DNA from: Azospirillum fermentarium
GTDB lineage: Bacteria; Pseudomonadota; Alphaproteobacteria; Azospirillales; Azospirillaceae
DNA: 64,000 nucleotides
Reading direction: 5' to 3'
NCBI RefSeq assembly: GCF_025961205.1
Contig: NZ_JAOQNH010000004.1
Location: 124,001 to 188,000, forward strand
Below the pieces are notes generated by a model. That model worked only from the letters and a program-made list of their open reading frames with translations, was not told the DNA's origin and searched no databases. The translations under genes were made by a program, and so were the position numbers. Shown piece after piece: positions 17,865-26,957 of the stretch (the first letter of the stretch is position 1; every line of letters starts with the position of its first letter).

Positions 17865-20186
17865 TCAGACGTCCGCCGGCTGAACCGGCATCACCTGGAT
17901 CGGGCGTGAGGGCTGGCCAGTGCGGTGCAGCATCCACATGGTTTCGAACGCCTGCTCCAAATGCCGGGCAAACCGGGGCGTATCATAGGCGGGCGTTGTC
18001 GCGCGACGGTCCAGCAACAGGCTGCGCAGCCCAGCCAGACGGGTCCGGCTACGGGCAAGCTCAAGGGCAAGAGCCTCATAGGCCGCTGCGGTGTCCGTCA
18101 CCAGTTCGGGAACACCGAAAGCATGGAGCAGGCTGCCGGCCACGCGTGACGGGAATGTTTCCCCCGTACGGGTGACAAGGGGGCATCCCATCCACAAGGC
18201 ATCGCTGCCGGTTGTGTGGGCCGTGTAGGGAAATGTGTCGAGGAACAGGTTCGCCACGGCGTAACGGGCCAGATGCTGGGCTTGCGGAATGATCGGAGCG
18301 GGAACCAGGCGGTTGGGATCGACACCGTGGGCCGCCGCCTCCCGCCGCAGTCCGGCGAGGGCTTCCTGGTTGTAAATCAGCAGCCAGAGAACGGAACCGG
18401 GGACGGCGCGCAGCAACCGCATCCAGATGCCGAACACGCCAGGCGTAATCTTGGCGGTATGATTGAAGCAGCAGAACACGAGGCCATCATCGGGCAGGCC
18501 GTATTCCGCTCTGGCCCGTGGCAGGGCGGCCATTTTCCTGTGATCGTTCACCTGATAGACATGGGGCAGGTGGACCAGCCGTTCCGTATAGAATGGTTGC
18601 TGGGCAGCCGGCACGGTGAAGGCATCGACGACGATGTAGTCCATGAAGTCGGCTCCCAGCGTGCCGGGATACCCCAGGTAATTGACCTGTATGGGAGCCG
18701 GACGCAGAGCCAGGACATCGATGCGGGCGTACCGGGTATGGCCCGAGAGATCGACCAGAATATCGACCCCATCAGCGTGAATCCGCTCAGCCGCCTCGGT
18801 GGAGGTGAGATCGTGCAAGCACCTCATGCCATCGACGGCGGCCTCGATCCGTCGGCGGATGGGTTGGCCGTGACCGTCGGGGCTCGTGGAATACCCCAGG
18901 ATACGGAAGCGTGTGCGGTCGTGTTCTTCCAAAAGCCCGGTCACGAGATAGGCGACGGCATGATCGCGGAAATCCCCCGACAGGTATCCGATGGTCAGGA
19001 TCGGCTTGTCCGGCTCGCCGGCCGGGCGGCGGAACCGATGGCGCCAGTCCGCAGCGCCGGCGGGAACGGCATCGGCTGAGACCCGCCGTGCGCACAGCAA
19101 CTGTTCGGCCGGTGTCGATGGGATATAGGTGAAGGGGATGGGCAACACCTTTCCCCCCCGCTCGCGAACGAAACGGCGGGCACGCTCCACATCCCGTTCA
19201 TAATCCCGCCACCGGGCGATGTTGAGTTTGAAGATGAACTTCTCGTGCGCGCCCCCCAGGTTGGGGTCGGCTTCCAGCGCCTTGTCATAAACATCCGCGG
19301 CGTCTCCCTGCCGGTTCAGGCGCTCCAGGACGATGCCGTGGTTGAAGTGGGCGACGGCATCGCCGGGGTTGACCACGGCGGCCCGCCGGAACCACCGTTC
19401 GGCTGCCGTGTTGTCGTTTTCGATCTCGTTGATCCGTGCCAGACCGGACAGGGTATCGAAGCGGGCAGGGTCCAGCGCTGCCGATTGCCGCAGGATGCCG
19501 GCGGCCTCATCCGCCTGCTCCAGACGGATCAGGCAATCCCCGGCCCCGTAAAACGCGTGACCGAACGATGGATCGATGCGGATGGCTTGGCGGAAGGCGG
19601 CGATCGCTTCCCTTGGCTCTCCCGCTTCCTTCCGTACCGTTCCCAGATTGTAGAGCAGGTAGATGTCCTGGGGCGACAAGGCGGCGGCCATGCGGTACGC
19701 GGCCACCGCCAAGGTTTTGCGCCCGGCCAGCCTTGCGGTTTCCCCCAGCTTCATCAGCACGGGAACGGTGCCCGCACCCGACAGGATGGCACGGCGCAAT
19801 ACCGTGACCGTCGCCGGTGTATCGCACGGGGACAAGCTCAACGCCATTCCCAGCATCGTCCAACCATTGCGATCGCCGGGGGCCAGCATGGTGGCGATGC
19901 GGCAGGCCGCGGCCATAGTGGCCAGGCGCCCGAGCTTCATCAGGCCGACAGCCAGATCGCGGTAGTAATGGGCGGTGAGAGGGGACAGGGCGATGGCCCG
20001 CCCGATCAAGGCGGTGGCGGTGCGTTCACGTTCCGTGGCGTGGTGAAGCAGACCCAACCCATGCAAGGCGTCATGGTGGAAGGGATCGTGAGCCAGCGAC
20101 CGAAGATAAAGGGTTTCCGCCTCGGCCAGCCGCCCCGCGTCGTGATGGTGGCGGGCCTGAAGCGAGAGCAGGTCGGCCGGCGTCAT
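17865..20186 (-). CDS. TPR-SPINDLY/OGT-type glycosyltransferase (GT41)
   Basis: 773-residue probable protein O-glycosyltransferase. About nine TPR units fill residues 1-370 (for example DAVAHFNHGIVLERLNRQGD). The GT41 catalytic region follows, with IGYLSGDFRDHAVAYL including the conserved His, VDILVDLSGHTRYARIDVLA, QVNYLGYPGTLGADFMDYI, FCCFNHTAKITPGVF with the conserved Lys, and LFLDTFPYTAHTTGSDALWM. The start is ATG 20186, with AGGA seven bases upstream. ATG 20210 is in frame but lacks a good ribosome site, and the open frame beyond is low-complexity. It stands alone on the minus strand next to the giant repeat gene, which makes that Thr-rich protein a possible substrate (inference). Confidence 0.9.
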   Translation of the reverse strand: MTPADLLSLQARHHHDAGRLAEAETLYLRSLAHDPFHHDALHGLGLLHHATERERTATALIGRAIALSPLTAHYYRDLAVGLMKLGRLATMAAACRIATMLAPGDRNGWTMLGMALSLSPCDTPATVTVLRRAILSGAGTVPVLMKLGETARLAGRKTLAVAAYRMAAALSPQDIYLLYNLGTVRKEAGEPREAIAAFRQAIRIDPSFGHAFYGAGDCLIRLEQADEAAGILRQSAALDPARFDTLSGLARINEIENDNTAAERWFRRAAVVNPGDAVAHFNHGIVLERLNRQGDAADVYDKALEADPNLGGAHEKFIFKLNIARWRDYERDVERARRFVRERGGKVLPIPFTYIPSTPAEQLLCARRVSADAVPAGAADWRHRFRRPAGEPDKPILTIGYLSGDFRDHAVAYLVTGLLEEHDRTRFRILGYSTSPDGHGQPIRRRIEAAVDGMRCLHDLTSTEAAERIHADGVDILVDLSGHTRYARIDVLALRPAPIQVNYLGYPGTLGADFMDYIVVDAFTVPAAQQPFYTERLVHLPHVYQVNDHRKMAALPRARAEYGLPDDGLVFCCFNHTAKITPGVFGIWMRLLRAVPGSVLWLLIYNQEALAGLRREAAAHGVDPNRLVPAPIIPQAQHLARYAVANLFLDTFPYTAHTTGSDALWMGCPLVTRTGETFPSRVAGSLLHAFGVPELVTDTAAAYEALALELARSRTRLAGLRSLLLDRRATTPAYDTPRFARHLEQAFETMWMLHRTGQPSRPIQVMPVQPADV

Positions 20187-20541
20187 GGAGGAGTCCTGTG
20201 TCCAGCTCATCGGAGAGGCCCACCACCGCCAGGAAGGAAGGGAATGGCGATTGTGGTGGATCGCGAACCGTACAACGGCGCCCGAGAAAGCGGCAAGCCG
20301 CCGTTCTCGCCCTCGTGATCCCATGCTCCCATGGCGGAACGGAGCGGGCGGAGTCGGCACCAAAGCCCATTCATGTCCGTGCACGGGTAAGTTTCGTGCG
20401 AACGTGGCGATGGGGGCTTGGTCCTGTGGGGAGCGGATCCTGCTCTGTGGGGGACACAGCCTGCCGCTGTGCTTGGCCATGGGTACAGGTGGCACGGGCC
20501 AGAGCGGTGGAGCGGGCAGCCGGGCTGGGTGGGAATGACCC

Positions 20542-20579
20542 GCTGGGGTGGAGCGGGCCGGCCTCCAGCCAGCTTTTTT
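20542..20579 (+). terminator. Terminator-like hairpin 1
   Basis: GCTGG and TGGAG on the left arm pair with CTCCA and CCAGC on the right arm (one small internal bulge), followed by six T residues at 20574-20579. No plus-strand gene upstream is evident, so its role is unclear. Confidence 0.5.
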
Positions 20580-20677
20580 GCATTACACGCCTGAAAATCA
20601 AAACTCTCGTTTTAATAATTTGGCAAAACCATATTACACTGCATGGCCGGATTTCCGGCTTGTTGGCTATCAACTTC

Positions 20678-20709
20678 AAAGGCCGCTTTTCCCAAAGCGG
20701 CCTTTTTTT
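20678..20709 (+). terminator. Terminator-like hairpin 2
   Basis: Perfect 12-bp stem AAAGGCCGCTTT / AAAGCGGCCTTT with a 4-nt loop TCCC, then more T residues on the plus strand. On the minus strand the same stem follows the alcohol dehydrogenase stop by about 30 bp, but is followed only by TTTGAAG, so it would be weaker in that direction. Confidence 0.75.
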
Positions 20710-20736
20710 CTGCCCGCAAGCCGGAGGCTTCCCGTA

Positions 20737-21777
20737 TCAGGCCGGGCCCATGGCGATCAGGGGCCGGGCGGCGCGGCCCGATTCGAGGTCATCCAGGGCC
20801 TCATTGATCCGCTCCAGCGGATAGGGGGCGGACAGAAGCGGGGCTATGTCGATCTTGCCGGCACTCAGCAGGCGGCAATAGCGGGCGTAATCCCGGTCGG
20901 GGTCGCTGTCGCCGCCCCAGGTGCCCAGCAGGCGTTTGCCCTGGTTCAGCCATTGGGGGTCGATGGTCAGGGTCTCGCCGGCATGGGCGTTGCCCACCAC
21001 GGCTGCCAGCCCGCCCTGAGCCCGCACGGCCGCCAGGGATTGCGCCATGACCGGTGGACGGCCGCTGGATTCGATGGCGATGTCGAGGCCGGCGGGGCAG
21101 AGCGCCTTGATGGCTGCCACCACGTCGCCCGACGATGCGTCAATCCCATGGGTGGCGCCCATGGTGCGGGCGATGTCCAGCTTGGCCGGCAGGATGTCCA
21201 CGGCGATGATGGGGTCACAGCCGACGGCCCGCGCCGCGGCGATGGCGCACAGCCCGACGCCGCCGGCCCCGAACACGGCGATGCTCTGCCCCGGCCGTGC
21301 CGCGGCGGTGTTGAACACCACGCCCACGCCGGTGGGCACGGCGCAGCCCACCAGGGCCGCGGTGGCCAGGGGAAAGCCGTCGGGCAGCACCGTCAGGCGG
21401 CTGTCGCTGACCACCGCGTGGCGCTGGAACGTGGTGACCGGCCCGGCGTTCACCGCCCGTCCGGCCCAATCGTACCGGGTGCCCACCACGGTGGCCCCCG
21501 ATCCCTTCAGCCACGACAGAACCACCTGGTCGCCGGGCTTGGTCTTGGTGACGCCGGGGCCGGTCTCCAGCACGGTTCCGCTGCCTTCGTGCCCCAGGCA
21601 GTGAGGCAGAAAGCGGTCGGGGCCGCGGTGGCCGCGGGCTTCCAGAATCTGGGTGTGGCACACGCCGCTGAAGGCCAGCTCGACCAGAACCTGGCCGGGG
21701 CGCAGGGCCGGCAGCCCCAGTTCCACCAGTTCCAGCGGGCGCCCGGTTTCCACCAGGATGGCGGCAAGGGTTTTCAT
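20737..21777 (-). CDS. Zinc-dependent alcohol dehydrogenase (MDR family)
   Basis: 346-residue medium-chain dehydrogenase that would oxidise an alcohol or reduce a carbonyl with NAD(P). Catalytic zinc ligands are visible as C40 (SGVCHTQ), H63-E64 (GHEGSG) and C145 (LVGCAVPTG). The nucleotide-binding loop GAGGVG is at 170-175, followed by VDILPAKLDIA. The lobe that normally has four structural-zinc cysteines (about 88-105) has none. It is the last gene of the minus-strand set after the transketolase pair (21 bp after that stop), so it probably acts on the product of that pair in sugar precursor synthesis rather than on ethanol. Confidence 0.9.
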   Translation of the reverse strand: MKTLAAILVETGRPLELVELGLPALRPGQVLVELAFSGVCHTQILEARGHRGPDRFLPHCLGHEGSGTVLETGPGVTKTKPGDQVVLSWLKGSGATVVGTRYDWAGRAVNAGPVTTFQRHAVVSDSRLTVLPDGFPLATAALVGCAVPTGVGVVFNTAAARPGQSIAVFGAGGVGLCAIAAARAVGCDPIIAVDILPAKLDIARTMGATHGIDASSGDVVAAIKALCPAGLDIAIESSGRPPVMAQSLAAVRAQGGLAAVVGNAHAGETLTIDPQWLNQGKRLLGTWGGDSDPDRDYARYCRLLSAGKIDIAPLLSAPYPLERINEALDDLESGRAARPLIAMGPA

Positions 21778-21798
21778 GGGGTTCGCGATCCTTCTGTG

Positions 21799-22740
21799 TC
21801 AGACGGCGGCCAGCGCGGCGAGACGTCCGGCGATGGCGTCCGCCGTCAGGCCGAAATGGGCGCGGGCGTAGCCCTGTTTCCCGGCGGTGTGGAGGAATTC
21901 GTCACGGGTACCGAACCGGGCCAGCCGGGCGCGCACCGGCGGTGCCGTCAGGGGATCGCGGTCGGCCAGCCACTCGGCCACCGCCCCGCCCAGCCCGCCG
22001 ATCAACGAATGCTCCTCCACCGTCGCCACCGCGCGGAAGCGGGCGAAGCTGTCTTCCAGCAGGGCCGTGTCCAGCGGCTTGACGGTGTGCAGGCTGACCA
22101 GCCGCACGGAAAAACCCTGGTCCCGCAGAAGGGCGGCGGTATCCCGCGCCACCGGCAGGATGGTGCCGGCGGCCAGCAGGCAGATGCCGTCCCCCTCGTC
22201 CACCACCAGCCCGCGGCCGATGGCGAAATCCGTCGGCACGCCGGTGTGCACCTGCGGCTCACCCTTCTTGCCGATGCGCAGATAGACCGGGCCATCGTGG
22301 GCCAGGGCGGCGCGCAGGGCGGCGCGCACCTCCCACGCGTCGGCGGGAGCGATGACGGTCATGCCGGGCAGGGCGCGGAGAAAGGCCATGTCCTCGCACG
22401 AATGGTGCGTGGCCCCCAGCGAGGCATAGCCAAGCCCCGAACCGACGCCGACGATCACCACCGGCGCCCGGTGGTAGCAGACATCGACGCGGATCTGCTC
22501 CAGGCAGCGGGTGGTGATGAAGGGGGTGATGGTGTAGGCCACGGGCCGCAGCCCCGACAGCGCCATGCCGGCGGCCATGCCGATCATGTTGGCCTCGGCC
22601 ACCCCGGCGTTGAAGAAGCGTTCGGGGGCCGCGGCCTTGTACGGGTCGAACAGCCGGTTGCCGATGTCGCCCGACAGCAGGACGACGCGGGGGTCGGCGC
22701 CGGCCAGCCGGGTTATCTCGTCGGCGAATGCGTTTCTCAT
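21799..22740 (-). CDS. Transketolase, C-terminal subunit
   Basis: 313-residue pyrimidine-binding plus C-terminal half of a split transketolase. It contains the DIGNRLFDPY start, FFNAGVAEANMIGMAAGMAL with the catalytic Glu that activates thiamine, and YTITPFITTRCLEQIRVDVC. It forms an active enzyme only with the N-terminal subunit. Its ATG (22740) overlaps the N-subunit stop in an ATGA arrangement, which shows translational coupling. Split transketolases are common in secondary sugar pathways. The usual housekeeping enzyme is a single chain, so this pair is likely dedicated to the surface sugar pathway here. Confidence 0.93.
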   Translation of the reverse strand: MRNAFADEITRLAGADPRVVLLSGDIGNRLFDPYKAAAPERFFNAGVAEANMIGMAAGMALSGLRPVAYTITPFITTRCLEQIRVDVCYHRAPVVIVGVGSGLGYASLGATHHSCEDMAFLRALPGMTVIAPADAWEVRAALRAALAHDGPVYLRIGKKGEPQVHTGVPTDFAIGRGLVVDEGDGICLLAAGTILPVARDTAALLRDQGFSVRLVSLHTVKPLDTALLEDSFARFRAVATVEEHSLIGGLGGAVAEWLADRDPLTAPPVRARLARFGTRDEFLHTAGKQGYARAHFGLTADAIAGRLAALAAV

Positions 22741-23621
22741 GCCCGCACCATGGGGGTGGCCGCCAGCATCGCTTCCTGCCCCAACTCTTTCAGGGCGGCG
22801 GCGGCCTCCTCGGCCTTGGGAATGCGGTAGTGCCAGTTGTTGTCGTCTTCCATGAAACTGACGCCCTTGCCCTTGACCGTGTGGGCGATCAGCGCCACGG
22901 GCCGCCCGGACCCGTCGGGAAGCCGGTCCATCAGGGCGGCCAGGGCGTCGGGATCGTGGCCGTCCACCTCGTGGGCGGACCAGCCGAAGGAGGCCCATTT
23001 GTCGCGCAAGGGGGCCAGCGCCAGCGTTTCGTCGCTGCGGCCCGTGGCCTGCCACTTGTTGTAATCGACGATGACGCAGACGTTGCCCAGCCGCTGGGCC
23101 GGGGCCAGCATGGCCGCCTCCCACACCGATCCCTCGTTGCATTCGCCGTCGGACAGCAGGGCGTAGACCCGGTGGTTCCGCCCCTGGATGCGCCCGGCCA
23201 GCGCCATGCCGAGCGCCATGGGCAGTCCATGGCCCAGCGAGCCGGTGGCCGCCTCCACCCCCGGCGCGCAGCCGGGGCCGGGGTGCTCGGCCAGCGCATC
23301 GCCGTTGCCGTTGTAGGTGGCCAGCCGGCTGGCGGGGAAGAAGCCGCGGTGGGCCAGGGCGGCGTAGAGCGTCACCGCCGCGTGCCCCTTGGACAGGATG
23401 AAGCGGTCGCGTTCCGGGGCTTCGGGCCGCTGCGGGTCCAGACGCAGCACCCGCCAATAGGCGGCGGCAACGATGTCGGCGCACGACAGGCACGACCCCA
23501 GATGGGGGGTGCCGGCGGTGTGGGACATCAGCACCGCCCGGGCGCGCAGACGGGCGGCCACATCGGCCAGCGTCCGGGGCGGCGGCAGGGCGTCGGCATG
23601 GTCGTGCCAGGGAAGAGACAT
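22737..23621 (-). CDS. Transketolase, N-terminal subunit (thiamine-binding)
   Basis: 294-residue pyrophosphate-binding half of a split transketolase. HTAGTPHLGSCLSCADI, DRFILSKGHAAVTLYAAL, GSLGHGLPMALGMALA and the thiamine-diphosphate motif SDGECNEGSVWEA...VDYNKWQ are all present. Start chosen at ATG 23621 (MSLPWHD), with GGAG five bases upstream; an in-frame ATG at 23657 is possible. It is followed with a 4-bp overlap by the C-terminal subunit. It lies 74 bp downstream of the TPR-methyltransferase gene on the same strand. Confidence 0.93.
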   Translation of the reverse strand: MSLPWHDHADALPPPRTLADVAARLRARAVLMSHTAGTPHLGSCLSCADIVAAAYWRVLRLDPQRPEAPERDRFILSKGHAAVTLYAALAHRGFFPASRLATYNGNGDALAEHPGPGCAPGVEAATGSLGHGLPMALGMALAGRIQGRNHRVYALLSDGECNEGSVWEAAMLAPAQRLGNVCVIVDYNKWQATGRSDETLALAPLRDKWASFGWSAHEVDGHDPDALAALMDRLPDGSGRPVALIAHTVKGKGVSFMEDDNNWHYRIPKAEEAAAALKELGQEAMLAATPMVRA

Positions 23622-23695
23622 GGCGCTCCGGCGGCAAGAGGGCGTTGCGAGAGCCATGCTTTATCATAGGACGGTGCGCGTCAGGCAAGCCGCCG

Positions 23696-25345
23696 TCACC
23701 GTGCCTGGGTCACCCCGTCCAGCATGAACCAAGGCTGGTTGCGGTTGTGCCACGCCTGCAGCATCACCGTCTGTCCGGTCCGAACCGTCACCGGCGCGTC
23801 GAACAGGTAGATCACCGGCTGCCACCCGGACACGGGCTGGCGGTCGGCGGGATCGTTCTCGAACAGGGTGTGGGCGTCCATCTCGAGGCGGATCCACTGC
23901 AGCACCCCCAGACACCGCCCGCCGGCGGTGACCGGCACCGCCACGCGGCGCTGTTCCGGCACGGTCCGGGTGCGGCCCGTCAGGTCGAAATGGAACGGCT
24001 CGAAGACCGCCGACAGCCGGGTACAGTCCGCGGCACCGGCCTGCATATAGGCCCGGCGCGCCACCAGCCGGCGGAAACGGCGGACGTCGAACCCCTTGAT
24101 GGCCGCCGTCTCGAAGTGATCCTCCAGGAAACGCCCCCCCACCAGGGCGCACCGCAGCGCCCCGGCGCGGGGGATCACCGTGCCGCCCGGTTTCAGCAGC
24201 CGGGCCTGGGCGTCCTCCAGGCTGGGCAGAACCCCTTCGGACAGCAGCTCGCTGGAAAGGATCTCCGACACCAGAACATCGGCCCGTCCGCCCAGGTCCG
24301 AGTCGGCATCGAGGGCATCGGACCGGCGGGGGATGACGGTGATACGGTCCGCCAGCCCGTTGGCCGCGACGATATCACGGGCGGCGGCGGCGACCGGCGC
24401 CACCATCTCGCAGGTGGTGACACGCCTGGCCCCCGCCGCCGCCGCCATCAGCGCCAGAAGCCCGGCCCCGGTGCCGATCTCCAGCACATGGGTGTCCGGG
24501 CCGACGGCCCGGCGCAGGGCCGCCTCGTACGCATCGTTGCGCACGGCGTCGTTCATCATCGGCGCGTGCCACTGGGGCACCAGCCGGGACAGGGTGTTGG
24601 CCAGCCCCATGCGGGCCTCCCCCCGCAGCGGGTCGGCGGCCTGCGCCGCTTCATAAACGGTGAAGGCTTCCTCCAGCCGGCCAAGGGTCTGGAGCGCGTT
24701 GGCGTGATTGATCAGCGCTCCGGCATCGCCGGGCAGCAGCACGCGGGCCATGGCGGCGCTGCGCCGCGCTCCCTCGGCCTGTCCACGGGCCAGCAGGGCG
24801 GCGGCCCGGTTGAGCCAGATGTCCCCCTGGTCCGGGGCGGCGCGGCACGCGCGGGCGTAGGTGCACAGAACCACGTCATCCCCGGCGCCGGCGCGGTTCA
24901 GGGCAAGCGCCATGGTGCCGAGGATACGGCTGTCCGCCGGCTCCAGCATCAATGCCGTGCGTGCCGCCTGCTCAGCCGCCCCGTCATGCCCCCGCTCCAG
25001 CCGCACGGAGGCCAGCGTCACCGCCAGATCCCGCGATGGTGAAAGCGCCCATGCCCGGCGCAGCAGGGCTTCGGCATCGTCCAGCCGGCCCAAGCTGTGA
25101 TGCAGACGGGCCAGATTGAAGCAGGCGGGGAAAAGAGCCGGCTGGGTTACCAGCGACCGCTCCATCAGCCGTAACGCCTGTCCCGGCCGGCCGTCCCCGC
25201 GTTCGGTCAGTCCCAGCAGGTGCAGGGCGTCCGGGTTGGCGGGTTCGATGGACAGGGCCTTCCGGTAACCGTCCGCCGCCCGGTGCAGGTGCCCGGCCTG
25301 ATGGTCGGCCAGGGCGCTGGTCAGAATATGATGAGACACGAGCAT
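23696..25345 (-). CDS. TPR protein fused to a PRMT-like methyltransferase
   Basis: 549 residues. About seven TPR units fill residues 1-250. From about 255 the protein resembles protein arginine methyltransferases of the PRMT7/PRMT9 type. It has the N-terminal helix MMNDAVRNDAYEAAL (263-277), SAM-binding motif I VLEIGTGAGLL (287-297), acidic strand end TCEM (311-314), and the double-Glu loop SEILSSELLSEG (360-371) followed by VLPSLEDA. A beta-rich C-terminal domain follows, ending with AWHNRNQPWFML. By family it would transfer methyl from SAM to arginine or a related group of a protein docked on the TPR. ATG 25345 has no good ribosome site, so the message may be leaderless or near-leaderless. 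Human PRMT9 has the same TPR-PRMT order. The target is unknown. Confidence 0.8.
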   Translation of the reverse strand: MLVSHHILTSALADHQAGHLHRAADGYRKALSIEPANPDALHLLGLTERGDGRPGQALRLMERSLVTQPALFPACFNLARLHHSLGRLDDAEALLRRAWALSPSRDLAVTLASVRLERGHDGAAEQAARTALMLEPADSRILGTMALALNRAGAGDDVVLCTYARACRAAPDQGDIWLNRAAALLARGQAEGARRSAAMARVLLPGDAGALINHANALQTLGRLEEAFTVYEAAQAADPLRGEARMGLANTLSRLVPQWHAPMMNDAVRNDAYEAALRRAVGPDTHVLEIGTGAGLLALMAAAAGARRVTTCEMVAPVAAAARDIVAANGLADRITVIPRRSDALDADSDLGGRADVLVSEILSSELLSEGVLPSLEDAQARLLKPGGTVIPRAGALRCALVGGRFLEDHFETAAIKGFDVRRFRRLVARRAYMQAGAADCTRLSAVFEPFHFDLTGRTRTVPEQRRVAVPVTAGGRCLGVLQWIRLEMDAHTLFENDPADRQPVSGWQPVIYLFDAPVTVRTGQTVMLQAWHNRNQPWFMLDGVTQAR

Positions 25346-25485
25346 GAGCGTAATAGATCATAACCAGACAAGAGTACAAAAGTGTCTTGTTGCCCTGGGG
25401 CGCTGCGGCCTGCCCCGGTGGGCTCGATTGACTTTGCCCCCATCGGCCCGATACCGTGCGGCCCGATCCGCTGGAGCTTTCGACG

Positions 25486-26883
25486 ATGCCCCCTGCCGCG
25501 CCCGACCCCTTGAACACGCCCGATTTCCAAGCCGGCCTGAGCGCGTTTTCCGCCGGCGATCTCGTGTCGGCGGAAGCGGCGTTCCGGCGGGTGATCCGGG
25601 CCTTTCCCGACTTCGCCCCCGCCCGTGGCAACATAGGCGTGGTGCTGCGCCGGCTGGAGCGGATGGCCGAAGGGCAGACCATGTTTCACACCGCCCTGGC
25701 GCTTGATCCGGCCCAGGGGGATATCTGGTCCAACCTCAGTTCCCTGGAGCGCGAGCAGCGGGACAATGCGGCTTCCGAAGTGGCGGTCCGCCGTGCTTTG
25801 CGCTGCTCTCCCACCCATGTGCCGGCGTTGTGCAATCTGGGGAACCTGTTGTTGGACCAGGCGCAGTTCGGGGAGGCGGCCACCTCCTACCGCCGGGCGT
25901 TGCAGGAGCGGCCCAATCAGGCGGAAGCCCGCAAGAATCTGGGATTGGCGCTGCTGACCCTGGGTGATCTGCGCGAAGGCTACCGCGAGTACGAATGGCG
26001 CAACACCGCTGAAAACCTGCTGGACCTGAAAGGGGATCTGAAATGGCCCCGCTGGAACGGGGAGAGCCTGCAGGGCAAGACCCTGGTGGCCGTGACCGAG
26101 CAGGGCTTCGGTGACGTCATTCATTTCGCCCGCTATGGCCAACTGATCGAAAAGCTGGGCGGGCGGATGATCCTGACGTGTCAGGGGCCCCTGGTCCGCC
26201 TGATGCGCAACGCGATCGGGGTGTCCCACGTGGTGGGGCAGGGCGATCCGTTGCCGGAAGCGGATTTCTGGGCCCCCCTGATGAGCCTGCCGCTTCATTT
26301 CGGTACCGAGATCGCCACCATTCCCGCTCCGGTTCCCTATATCCGCAGCGAACCGGAGTTGGTGGAGCAATGGCGCGCGGTGCTGCCGCCGCCTGTGGCC
26401 GGCAGCCCGCGGGTGGGGATCGTCTGGGCCGGAAATCCCCAGCACAAGAACGACCACAACCGGTCCCTGCCGCTGCCGCTCCTGGACGGGCTTTTGCAGG
26501 AAACGGGGGTGCGGTTCGTCTCGCTCCAGCGCGACATGCGTCCCGGCGATGCCGAGGTGCTGGCCGCGCGGCCGGACCTGATCCATGTGGGTCAGCGCCT
26601 GTCCACCTTCGCCGACACCGCCGCCATTCTGGAGAACCTGGACATGGTGATTTCGGTGGACACCTCGGTGGTGCATCTGGCGGGAGCGATGGCCAAGCCG
26701 GTGTGGGCGCTGCTTCCCCTGGTTCCCGACTGGCGCTGGATGCTGGGGCGGCATGATTCGCCGTGGTACCCCACGCTGCGCCTTTACCGTCAGCCGCGGC
26801 TGGGTGACTGGGGGGCGGTCATCGCCGAGGTGCGTGCGCATCTGCGGGCCATCGTCGCCCGGCGCCGTCCGGTCCTGATCTGA
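25486..26883 (+). CDS. TPR protein with GT9-like glycosyltransferase domain
   Basis: 465 residues. Four to five TPR units fill the first 180 residues (for example PALCNLGNLLLDQAQFGEAA). The C-terminal half is like the TPR-associated family 9 (ADP-heptose-transferase-like) glycosyltransferases: VAVTEQGFGDVIHFARY, VGIVWAGNPQHKNDHNRSLP, FVSLQRD, and MVISVDTSVVHLAGAMAKPV. Such proteins are frequent in flagellin and surface glycosylation islands of alphaproteobacteria. ATG 25486 is chosen, with GGAG nine bases upstream; a GTG at 25456 is in frame. It is divergent from the TPR-methyltransferase gene and heads the plus-strand sugar gene set. Confidence 0.85.
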   Translation: MPPAAPDPLNTPDFQAGLSAFSAGDLVSAEAAFRRVIRAFPDFAPARGNIGVVLRRLERMAEGQTMFHTALALDPAQGDIWSNLSSLEREQRDNAASEVAVRRALRCSPTHVPALCNLGNLLLDQAQFGEAATSYRRALQERPNQAEARKNLGLALLTLGDLREGYREYEWRNTAENLLDLKGDLKWPRWNGESLQGKTLVAVTEQGFGDVIHFARYGQLIEKLGGRMILTCQGPLVRLMRNAIGVSHVVGQGDPLPEADFWAPLMSLPLHFGTEIATIPAPVPYIRSEPELVEQWRAVLPPPVAGSPRVGIVWAGNPQHKNDHNRSLPLPLLDGLLQETGVRFVSLQRDMRPGDAEVLAARPDLIHVGQRLSTFADTAAILENLDMVISVDTSVVHLAGAMAKPVWALLPLVPDWRWMLGRHDSPWYPTLRLYRQPRLGDWGAVIAEVRAHLRAIVARRRPVLI

Positions 26884-26957
26884 GTTGAAACCACTGCACT
26901 CGCCCGGAAGTGACGTGCTAAGAGTCCGCCTCCGGCGCATGCAAGCGGAGACGGGCA

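Larger units (their letters stand above)
20187..20736. other. Intergenic region with two plus-strand terminator-like hairpins
   Basis: 550 bp between the TPR-GT41 start and the alcohol dehydrogenase stop. No supported protein gene. The plus strand has two hairpins with T-runs (20542-20579 and 20678-20709). The 100 bp between them is clearly more AT-rich than the surroundings (TTTTAATAATTTGGC near 20610) and could hold a promoter. A short untranslated RNA ending at the second hairpin is possible. The GT41 promoter must lie near 20190-20350. Confidence 0.5.

Noticed and set aside
20185..20538. 117-residue plus-strand open frame ending just before hairpin 20542.
   Set aside because: Composition is irregular (many Trp, Cys, Gly), it starts antisense to the GT41 start region, and no ribosome site or motif is seen.
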